Origin: Snodgrassella communis
GTDB lineage: Bacteria; Pseudomonadota; Gammaproteobacteria; Burkholderiales; Neisseriaceae
DNA length: 64,000 nt
Assembly: GCF_914768045.1 (NCBI RefSeq)
Contig: NZ_CAJZCD010000001.1
Span: 402,960-466,959, forward strand
Reading direction: 5' to 3'
Position numbers and translations under genes: made by a program. Under the pieces are notes generated by a model, which was given only the letters and a program-made list of their open reading frames with translations, had not been told where the DNA came from and did no database searches. Below are positions 56,992 to 64,000 of this stretch, piece after piece. The stretch's first letter is position 1, and each line of letters starts with the position of its first letter.

Positions 56992-57879
56992 ATGAATATA
57001 TCAATCAAACAGATAAAAGCCTTTCTGGCACTGGTAGAAGAAGACAACTTCACCCGTGCAGCCCAAAAGATCCATCTATCTCAGCCTGCATTCAGCAGCC
57101 TTATCGCCAATCTAGAACAGGAAATCGGCTATCGCCTGTTTGACCGTGATACGCGTAAAGTTCAACTGAATGAAAACGGTATCCACTTCATCAAACTAGC
57201 ACGCGAACTCATGTTTGCCTACGAGCGTACCACCAAAGAAATACGTTCGCATGCCAATAATCATCAGGAAAAACTGGTCGTGGCTGTTATGCCATCCATC
57301 GTCGTACAATGGGTTTCACAGCTTTTAGCCACTTTTCATCACCAGCATACCAATATCAAAGTTGAATTGCTCGACACACAATGGGATTCGTGTCTGCAAG
57401 CCTTATTACAGGGACACGCAGAATTGGCTTTAACCGCGAAATCCCCGTCCCTGACTGAAATTTCTTCCGAATTTCTTTTTTCAGATAAATTTTATCTCAT
57501 TTGTCATATTAATCATCCCTTAGTCAACAAAGAAAACATTGAATTAAAAGATTTGCTTGAATATGACATGATAGGCTTTACCAAAGGCACCAGCATCCGT
57601 CATTATGTAGATAAAATTGTTGATTTATTTGGAATTAACTATGTAGTAGAAGTTAGTCAGCTCACTACCATGATGGGATTAGTAGCTGCCAACTACGGCA
57701 TCGGTCTTGTGCCCAGACTGACACTATTTCAATTTGAGCACAGAAATCTTGTGGTTAAAGATGTCACAGACATGAATCTGGAGCGCTCTATCTACCTAAT
57801 TAAACATAAAGAGCGCAAATTATCAGCACAGGCAGAGAACTTCTATCACCACATCAAAGCCAATATTTTTAGCAATTAA
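56992..57879 (+). CDS. LysR-type transcriptional regulator
   Basis: 295 residues. N-terminal winged helix-turn-helix (residues 4-62: IKQIKAFLALVEEDNFTRAA, LSQPAFSSLIANLEQEIG, LFDRDTRKVQLNENG) followed by the periplasmic-binding-like effector domain (from about residue 93). The NYGIGLVPRLTL motif is typical near the end of the effector domain. Divergently transcribed from the CitMHS-AtuA-CoA-transferase-thiolase operon, so it most probably activates that operon in response to the imported acid or a metabolite of it. Effector unknown. Confidence 0.93.
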   Translation: MNISIKQIKAFLALVEEDNFTRAAQKIHLSQPAFSSLIANLEQEIGYRLFDRDTRKVQLNENGIHFIKLARELMFAYERTTKEIRSHANNHQEKLVVAVMPSIVVQWVSQLLATFHHQHTNIKVELLDTQWDSCLQALLQGHAELALTAKSPSLTEISSEFLFSDKFYLICHINHPLVNKENIELKDLLEYDMIGFTKGTSIRHYVDKIVDLFGINYVVEVSQLTTMMGLVAANYGIGLVPRLTLFQFEHRNLVVKDVTDMNLERSIYLIKHKERKLSAQAENFYHHIKANIFSN

Positions 57880-57900
57880 CAGCCGGCATATCACAAGCTA

Positions 57901-58218
57901 TTATCTGGCAGCAGTAGCCGGTAATGCACGCCGGTATTTAGAAGCAGAAACAGCAGGATTAACCGATTCACCACTCACACTAATATCATTTTGCAACTTC
58001 TCATAAGTAGCCTTACCAATACCCTTTACGCGCATAATGTCCTTTGTAGAATGGAAAGAACCATGTGTATTGCGATAATCAACAATTGCCTGAGCCTTTA
58101 TTGCACCAATATAAGGTAACGATTGCAGTTGTTGTATTGATGCCGTATTGATATTCACAGCAGCCCAAGCCGAAGCCATACCAAACAACAATATCAGAAT
58201 CATAAAAATTTTTTGCAT
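57901..58218 (-). CDS. comEA: ComEA-like helix-hairpin-helix DNA-uptake protein
   Basis: 105 residues, ATG preceded by AAAGGA. Signal peptide MQKIFMILILLFGMASAWA. The mature part is a tandem helix-hairpin-helix: VNINTASIQQLQSLPYIG then IMRVKGIGKATYEKLQ. In Neisseria ComE of this type binds incoming DNA in the periplasm and is needed for transformation. The C-terminal 30 residues are hydrophilic and basic. Single gene, convergent with the LysR gene and divergent from tkt. Confidence 0.88.
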   Translation of the reverse strand: MQKIFMILILLFGMASAWAAVNINTASIQQLQSLPYIGAIKAQAIVDYRNTHGSFHSTKDIMRVKGIGKATYEKLQNDISVSGESVNPAVSASKYRRALPATAAR

Positions 58219-58508
58219 TTCAATCCTTTACTCTACCTGATTCAAGAAAGCCAACTTCACATAGCCACACTAAAAATTTCCCAAAAAGCATAAACCATAA
58301 ACAATAATTATTCAATTATTACCTTTATTATCAAAAAATGCCCCGCTACCTACAACCAGCATACAAACAAAAGCACACTTTCCTTGATAGGTTTGTACAG
58401 ATTCAGGATAATTCACACCGGATAAACCCTGTCTCAACAGCAAGGTTCAACACATTACTTTACATAGCTATTGCAACCAGCTATTTCCCTTAATCAAAAG
58501 GCAACTTC

Positions 58509-60494
58509 ATGGCATCACATCTTGCTAATGCAATTCGCTTCCTAGCAATGGACGCAATTCAACAAGCCAACTCCGGCCACCCCGGCGCACCGATGGGTAT
58601 GGCTGAAATGGCTACAGTATTGTGGCGCGAATTCCTGCAACATAACCCATCCAACCCAAAATTCTACAATCGCGACCGCTTCATACTTTCCAACGGTCAC
58701 GCCTCCATGCTGCTATATAGCTTACTGCACCTAAGCGGCTACAACCTCAGCATCGAAGACTTAAAAAACTTCCGTCAGTTGCACAGCAAAACGCCCGGAC
58801 ACCCAGAATACGGCTATACCGATGGCGTAGAAACCACCACCGGCCCCTTGGGACAGGGAATCGGCAATGCCGTTGGTCTGGCGCTAGCAGAAAAAATCCT
58901 CGCCGCCCAATTTAACAAACCCGGTTTTAACATCGTCGATCACCATACCTATGTTTTCGTTGGCGATGGATGCCTGATGGAAGGCATATCTCACGAAGTG
59001 TGCTCACTGGCCGGCACCCTGAAACTAGGTAAACTGATTGTCCTGTATGACGACAACAACATCTCCATCGATGGCAAAGTAGATAACTGGTTCAGCGAAA
59101 ATATTCCCGAACGTTTTGCTGCTTACGGCTGGCATACCATTGCCAACGTAGACGGCCACAACGAAACTGCTATCCGTGCAGCCATTACCGCGGCCAAAGC
59201 TGAAACCGATAAACCGTCAATTATCTGCTGCAAAACCAAAATTGGTAAAGGCGCCGCCAACAAAGAAGGCAGCCACAAAACCCATGGTGCCCCATTAGGT
59301 ACCGAAGAAATCACAGCTACCCGCAAAGCCTTAAACTGGGCACATGAACCATTCACCATTCCACAAGAAATTTATGACGAATGGAATGCAACAGCAAACG
59401 GAGCAGAACTGGAGCAACGGTGGCAGGATTTATTCAACCGTTACCAGCAACAATACCCTGCCGAGGCTGCGGAATTTATCCGCCGTATGGATGGTAAACT
59501 ACCAGAAAATTTTACCGCACACGTCCAAAACGCACTAAACGACGTTTGCAGCAAAGCAGAAAAATTGGCTACCCGCAAAGCCAGTCAGAACAGCATCGAA
59601 ATACTGGCACAAATCCTGCCAGAGTTTGTCGGTGGTTCAGCCGACCTTACCCCCTCCAACCTGACCGACTGGTCAGGCAGTACCGCAGTCACAGCCACAG
59701 GTGGCGGCAACTACATCCATTATGGCGTACGCGAATTTGGTATGGCCGCCATTATGAACGGCCTGAGCCTGCACGGCGGTATCAAACCATTCGGCGCCAC
59801 CTTCCTGATGTTCAGCGAATATGCACGCAATGCCCTGCGCATGGCTGCACTAATGCAAATAAACCCAATATTTGTGTTCACGCACGACTCAATCGGCCTA
59901 GGTGAAGACGGTCCAACACACCAGCCAGTTGAGCAAATTGCCACCCTGCGCCTAATTCCCAATATGAGCGTATGGCGTCCTTGCGACAGCGCCGAATCAC
60001 TAGTGGCATGGGCTGATGCCGTAGCCGCAGAAAACCACCCTAGCTGTCTTATATTTAGCCGTCAGGGATTGCCATTTATACCGCGTGATAGCCAACAACT
60101 GGCCAATATCCGCCGTGGCGGCTATGTCCTGAAAGCAGCTTCCGAAAAATCTGCACAGGCAGTACTCATTGCCACAGGCTCCGAAGTTGAGCTGGCCATC
60201 AATGCCCAAACCAAACTGGCCGAACAAGGTATCGCCACTCACGTCGTATCCATGCCCAATACCCATATCTTCGATCAGCAGGACAAAACCTACCGAGACA
60301 GCGTACTGCCTGTCGGTTTACCGCGTATTGCCATAGAAGCCGGCGTAAGTGATTCATGGTACAAATATGTTGGTAGCAATGGTGCTATTATCGGCATCAA
60401 CCGTTTTGGCGAATCCGCACCAGCAGAGCAGCTGTTTCAGGAATTCGGCTTCACAGTTGATCAAGTTGTCGAAGTGGTTAAAAGCGTTATTTAA
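58509..60494 (+). CDS. tkt: Transketolase
   Basis: 661 residues. TPP-dependent transfer of two-carbon units between sugar phosphates in the non-oxidative pentose phosphate pathway. Visible: [29 protein letters not shown], the TPP/Mg motif [13 protein letters not shown] ending in [47 protein letters not shown] and [19 protein letters not shown] preceded by AAAAGG. Ends at a strong bidirectional terminator shared with the MHS symporter gene. Full length, no anomalies. Confidence 0.98.
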   Translation: MASHLANAIRFLAMDAIQQANSGHPGAPMGMAEMATVLWREFLQHNPSNPKFYNRDRFILSNGHASMLLYSLLHLSGYNLSIEDLKNFRQLHSKTPGHPEYGYTDGVETTTGPLGQGIGNAVGLALAEKILAAQFNKPGFNIVDHHTYVFVGDGCLMEGISHEVCSLAGTLKLGKLIVLYDDNNISIDGKVDNWFSENIPERFAAYGWHTIANVDGHNETAIRAAITAAKAETDKPSIICCKTKIGKGAANKEGSHKTHGAPLGTEEITATRKALNWAHEPFTIPQEIYDEWNATANGAELEQRWQDLFNRYQQQYPAEAAEFIRRMDGKLPENFTAHVQNALNDVCSKAEKLATRKASQNSIEILAQILPEFVGGSADLTPSNLTDWSGSTAVTATGGGNYIHYGVREFGMAAIMNGLSLHGGIKPFGATFLMFSEYARNALRMAALMQINPIFVFTHDSIGLGEDGPTHQPVEQIATLRLIPNMSVWRPCDSAESLVAWADAVAAENHPSCLIFSRQGLPFIPRDSQQLANIRRGGYVLKAASEKSAQAVLIATGSEVELAINAQTKLAEQGIATHVVSMPNTHIFDQQDKTYRDSVLPVGLPRIAIEAGVSDSWYKYVGSNGAIIGINRFGESAPAEQLFQEFGFTVDQVVEVVKSVI

Positions 60495-60504
60495 CCCCAG
60501 CCAC

Positions 60505-60535
60505 AAAAAAGCCAGCAAAATTTGCTGGCTTTTTT
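60505..60535. terminator. Bidirectional terminator between tkt and the MHS symporter gene
   Basis: GCCAGCAAA and its complement form a 9-bp stem flanked by six A on the left and six T on the right, so it can work in both directions. Confidence 0.9.
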
Positions 60536-60554
60536 ATATCAGCTTACAGCTAAT

Positions 60555-61835
60555 TCAATCTTTAACATTAACATGACGTGTTTCCGGCATCATCAAAATC
60601 GCCATGATAGACAAGATGCTAGTGCCAACCACATAATAAGCCGGTGATACCGCTCCGAAATGTTTAATCAGCCAAGTCATTACAAATTGCGCAGTACCAC
60701 CAAATAAAGTTACACCGATAGCATAAATCAGTGATACCCCCGTAGCACGCAGCGCAATCGGCATCATTTCCGGAATCGCCACCAGACTACTGGCACCACT
60801 CATACCGGTTAACAATGTTATCATCATCGTCACCAGTAACAGCATAGTCACACTTTCCGTTTTCACCAGCAAATAAAACATCGGTACAATCAACAGCATC
60901 AAAGCCACTCGCGGCCATAGCATAATGCTTTTACGGCCATATTTATCGGCCAGACAACCAGCCAACAGTGAAAACAAAAACATCATCAAACCGCCCAGAA
61001 TAGTACAAATCTGTGCAATTTTTGGATCAAAATTCAAAGTATTGATAGCAAAAGTAGTCATATAATTGCCTACCTGAGCGGTAATAGCAGTTGCCATCAG
61101 CACCATAACTCCCAACACTACCTCTTTGTAGTAGCGAGAAAATATTATCTCTATCATCTGAGAACCACTATGGTGTATTGGTTCCTCCAAAGTTTCCGGC
61201 AAAGCGCGGCGAATATACAGCGCAATCGGTATCAGAGCCAGACTCACCAGAAAAGGGATCCTCCAGCCCCATGCACCCAACTGCTCCGGCGTTAAAATAC
61301 TGGAAACAACATAACCAACAAGACCACCAACCACAACGGCAATACCTTGACTGGCCATTTGCCAACTAGCATAAAAAGCACGTTTATTAGGTGGTGCAGA
61401 TTCAATCAGCATCGCAGAAGCCGGTCCAACCTCTCCGCCCAAAGCCAGCCCCTGAATCATGCGTGCAATAACCACAATAATCGGCGCAGCAATCCCAATC
61501 TTTTCATAACTAGGCGTAGCAGCCAGCCCCAGCGTACCTAAGGTTATCAATGTCACCGTCAGCACCATCGCTGCCCGACGCCCTTTCCTGTCAGCATAAG
61601 CACCAATAAGCAAACCACCCAACGGCCGCGTAAAGAAACCTACCCCAAATACAGCTACCGAGGCCAGCAAACTGGTATATCTATCACCGATGGGAAAAAA
61701 TGATTGCGCAATATACACTGCAAAAAATGAATAAATAATAAAATCATAAAATTCCAGTGCATTCCCAGCCACCGCCGCCGCAATCGCCTTCGCCGGCGGT
61801 TTGTTATGTTTAACCGCCACTTGTCCCGTACTCAT
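60555..61835 (-). CDS. MFS metabolite:H+ symporter (MHS family)
   Basis: 426 residues, ATG preceded by AAGGGGG. Twelve predicted membrane segments. GNALEFYDFIIYSFFAVYIA in TM1, GAYADRKGRRAAM after TM2 and RMIQGLALGGEVGPASAMLIE in TM4-5 place it in the MHS group that includes citrate, tricarballylate, alpha-ketoglutarate and shikimate importers. Citrate- or tricarballylate-type substrate is plausible but not provable by eye. The M20 amidohydrolase gene lies 40 bases upstream on the same strand, so the two are probably an operon. Confidence 0.87.
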   Translation of the reverse strand: MSTGQVAVKHNKPPAKAIAAAVAGNALEFYDFIIYSFFAVYIAQSFFPIGDRYTSLLASVAVFGVGFFTRPLGGLLIGAYADRKGRRAAMVLTVTLITLGTLGLAATPSYEKIGIAAPIIVVIARMIQGLALGGEVGPASAMLIESAPPNKRAFYASWQMASQGIAVVVGGLVGYVVSSILTPEQLGAWGWRIPFLVSLALIPIALYIRRALPETLEEPIHHSGSQMIEIIFSRYYKEVVLGVMVLMATAITAQVGNYMTTFAINTLNFDPKIAQICTILGGLMMFLFSLLAGCLADKYGRKSIMLWPRVALMLLIVPMFYLLVKTESVTMLLLVTMMITLLTGMSGASSLVAIPEMMPIALRATGVSLIYAIGVTLFGGTAQFVMTWLIKHFGAVSPAYYVVGTSILSIMAILMMPETRHVNVKD

Positions 61836-61875
61836 ATCAGTACCCCCTTTATTCTATAAAAATTCAAAATCGGAT

Positions 61876-63063
61876 TTATTGCAGAAAACGTTCTGCCAGC
61901 GCTACCCAGTAAGTCGCACCAATAGCAATATTCTTATCATTGAAATCATAATAAGGATTATGCAAATCAAACCCAGAAGCAGCGTCCACTTCCTTTAAAC
62001 CATTACCAATAAACAAATAGCTTCCCGGGCATTTTTCCAGCATAAATGCAAAATCTTCACTACCGGCCATCGGTTCAGTCTGGTCGACAATATTTTCCTC
62101 AGCCACCACTTCGCGCGCAATCTGGCGCGCAAACTGCGTTTCCTTAGTAGTATTAAATACAGGTGCATAGCCATGCTGATAATCCACCTCAGCCTCCACA
62201 TCAAAACTTTGTGCCTGAGCCTGAACTATCGCCACAATACGCTCCTCAAGTAGCTTGCGTACTTCCGGTTTAAAGCAACGAACAGTCAACTTCAACTCTG
62301 CCTGTTCAGGAATCACATTATTGGCCACACCAGCATGGAACATACCAACAGTCACCACAGCAGAATCCAGTGGATTCACATTACGTGACACAACAGTCTG
62401 CAATGCCATCACAATAGAAGAAGCAGCCACAATCGGATCATGTGTATTATGCGGTTTCGCACCATGACCACCTACCCCCTTCACTGTAATCGTAACCACA
62501 TCAGAAGAAGCCATCATCCATCCATCATAAAAATGTAACTGCCCCTGTGGGTAACCCGGCATATTATGCATACCATATACCGCATCACACGGATATTTCT
62601 CAAATAGGCCATCTGCAATCATCCGCATTGCACCACTACCTGATTTGCCATATTCCTCTGCTGGCTGAAAAATTAGATTCAGCGTACCATTAAACGACTT
62701 TCTAGCCGCCAATACCTTAGCTGCAGCCAATAACATCGTAGTATGCCCATCATGTCCACAAGCATGCATCTTACCTGTATGTTTACTCGTATGAGCTACA
62801 CCACTTTCTTCTGTAATCGGCAGCGCATCCATATCTGCGCGGATACCAACACACCTCGAACCATTTCCCACCCGAAGCTGAGCCACCAAGCCAGTACCAC
62901 CAATGCCCCGCTCAACCGTATAACCCCATTGCTCCAGCAAACCAGCAACCAAATCACTGGTGCGATTTTCAGCAAAAGCCAACTCAGGGTGTTGATGAAT
63001 ATCATGCCGCAACTGAACAAAAGTACCTAGCTCAGCCTCAACCAATTCTCTGACTTCTTTCAT
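61876..63063 (-). CDS. M20 family amidohydrolase (HipO-like)
   Basis: 395 residues from the ATG that follows AGGA by 7 bases; another ATG two codons upstream lies too close to that site. Zinc metallopeptidase family M20D: HDIHQHPELAFAE, HACGHDGHTTML (metal ligands), FQPAEEYGKSGSGAM, GVGGHGAKPHNTHDP in the dimerisation domain, and MAGSEDFAFML near the end. Family members hydrolyse N-acyl amino acids such as hippurate or N-acetyl amino acids, or indole-acetyl conjugates. Cytoplasmic. Upstream of an MHS symporter gene that may import the substrate or export a product. Confidence 0.9.
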   Translation of the reverse strand: MKEVRELVEAELGTFVQLRHDIHQHPELAFAENRTSDLVAGLLEQWGYTVERGIGGTGLVAQLRVGNGSRCVGIRADMDALPITEESGVAHTSKHTGKMHACGHDGHTTMLLAAAKVLAARKSFNGTLNLIFQPAEEYGKSGSGAMRMIADGLFEKYPCDAVYGMHNMPGYPQGQLHFYDGWMMASSDVVTITVKGVGGHGAKPHNTHDPIVAASSIVMALQTVVSRNVNPLDSAVVTVGMFHAGVANNVIPEQAELKLTVRCFKPEVRKLLEERIVAIVQAQAQSFDVEAEVDYQHGYAPVFNTTKETQFARQIAREVVAEENIVDQTEPMAGSEDFAFMLEKCPGSYLFIGNGLKEVDAASGFDLHNPYYDFNDKNIAIGATYWVALAERFLQ

Positions 63064-63230
63064 AAACATATCCTGATAAATTCTATTAAAAGAAAAAACT
63101 ATAGCTTACCAAACAACAGCGTCATTGATAAACAAAATAAATTAATACAAACCCTGAAATTATTAATATTAATTTTCAGTATCCACCTATAAGAATAGCA
63201 ATACCTATTCAAACAACAAAATTAAAGAGT

Positions 63231-63790
63231 AACTGTTTGTAAAACTCTACCTCAGGCAAATAGCCTAACGATGGATAAATATAACCATTTTTAATTGTAC
63301 CAATAAGCAAAAGCCACAAAGGCTTGTTGTCAATATTTTAATGTCATTAAAATTTCCCCTGTAACAAATTGAGTTTTAGTGCTTTTGAACGTAGTTTCAT
63401 ATACTTCATTATCATAACAGCATCCATTTTTAATCAGCGAATACTGAATATTAAATGAATTAAAACACTTACCTCGTAACTGTTTATCAAACTTCGCGCC
63501 CCCATCTGAATGAAATAAATGGAATGATAACAGTGATTGTTTAATCTGGCTTAATAGACATCAATCAATCTGCTGTTTTATATTATTCGACACCATAGCC
63601 GGCAATCTGTCAGTTAAATAAATTCAGCAGTATACATAAGTAATTCCTGTGCTGGTTAACACCAATATAGCTTAAATCTGCCACGATAATCTGCTGTTTG
63701 GCGCCTACATCAAACTGGCGTTGTAAACGATTAGCTATGGCTGCACTATTGCTTGCCGTCTGGCGCCCTCAATAACGTTTAATCGTATAC
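63231..63790 (-). pseudogene. Decayed IS3-family transposase (orfB, integrase core)
   Basis: On the minus strand, with frameshifts and stops, the fragments RLQRQFDVGAKQQIIVADLS, YIGVNQHRNYLCILLNLF, FHSDGGAKFDKQL, SLIKNGCCYDNEVYETTFKS and PSLGYLPEVEFYKQL appear in order. These correspond to the DDE catalytic core of IS3-type OrfB (D in VADLS, D in HSDGGAKF, E in VYETTF) and its usual C-terminus. Several stops make it non-functional. It abuts the next IS element. Confidence 0.8.
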
Positions 63791-63862
63791 TTTGGATAGG
63801 CTACACTAATTCATACAACCTTTTTAGGGAGTAAGGTAAACTTAACTTAAAAAGGAAAAATG

Positions 63863-64000
63863 ATGAATTAACAAAAACGCGTACGACGATCTTTTAGTGC
63901 TGATTTCAAAGCACAAATGGTTAAACTTTATCAGCAAGGAAAATCGCGCAGTGAATTGGTCAAGCAATACGATTTGACACCTTCCGCTTTAGACCGCTGG
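63863..64000 (+). pseudogene. IS3-family transposase orfA, 5' part, with early stop (cut by window edge)
   Basis: Reads ATG AAT TAA and then continues in the same frame as QKRVRRSFSADFKAQMVKLY and QQGKSRSELVKQYDLTPSAL, ending at base 64000. This is a helix-turn-helix protein of the IS3-family OrfA type. AAGGAAAAATG precedes the ATG at a normal distance, so the natural start seems to be here. The TAA at codon 3 or 4 probably arose by a single A-to-T change from AAA. Unless a downstream non-standard start is used, this OrfA is inactivated. The rest of the element is outside the window. Confidence 0.75.

Noticed and set aside
1..64000. Neisserial DNA uptake sequence repeats (GCCGTCTGAA type)
   Set aside because: I looked for dense copies of the classical core and did not see any; a different dialect would need a k-mer count to find.
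1..64000. tRNA, rRNA and riboswitch elements in the larger intergenic gaps
   Set aside because: No T-arm-like GTTCRANTC context with matching acceptor stem and no recognisable riboswitch core was seen; small RNAs cannot be excluded by reading alone.

Overview
The window (about 43% GC by eye) looks like the chromosome of a betaproteobacterium of the family Neisseriaceae. UvrB, SecA, the SecA-linked DUF721/DciA gene, recC-recB, mqo, ComEA and DsbD all have Neisseria-like sequence or order. The modest GC, the emphasis on carboxylic-acid uptake and the polymorphic T6SS-type effector/immunity locus would fit a host-associated member such as Snodgrassella; that genus assignment is inference. No rRNA, tRNA or CRISPR array was seen.

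Layout. 1-1074: 5'-terminal part of glnS (minus strand, cut by the window edge). 1676-13294: accessory locus, all on the minus strand. A 1392-residue Tle1-type (DUF2235) lipase effector is flanked by six intact and one truncated copy of a DUF3304/Tli1-like lipoprotein gene (called A-G here from low to high coordinate). The copies form ~1168-bp tandem units, most with their own promoter, a hairpin just after the stop codon, and a terminator. The coding regions are mosaics of a few segment variants with a hypervariable patch near residues 113-140. This is the most striking element of the window.

13607-18158: mqo, a small membrane protein gene and uvrB. 18670-24176: a KAP-type P-loop NTPase, a decayed amidohydrolase gene beside an intact MFS transporter, and about 1.1 kb of AT-rich non-coding DNA. 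24177-32954: lysO, fpr, secA, a dciA-like gene and a metC-like / J-domain / second fpr operon. 33210-35998: folE2 (with a palindrome over its promoter) and dsbD. 36073-46721: a roadblock-domain protein, recC-recB (overlapping by ATGA), two membrane proteins of unknown function and a DUF445 protein. 47170-50726: a Spy/CpxP-like periplasmic protein, pgk, a MAPEG protein, a decayed GFA-type gene and a small Cys-rich secreted protein.

51035-57879: a divergently regulated catabolic operon (CitMHS transporter, AtuA, AtuA-associated small protein, CoA-transferase A and B, thiolase; LysR regulator opposite). It predicts uptake of a carboxylate and conversion through CoA esters to acetyl-CoA. 57901-63063: comEA, transketolase, an MHS-family symporter and an M20 amidohydrolase. 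The right edge holds a decayed IS3-type transposase on the minus strand and the start of a second IS3-family element on the plus strand, whose orfA has a stop at codon 3.
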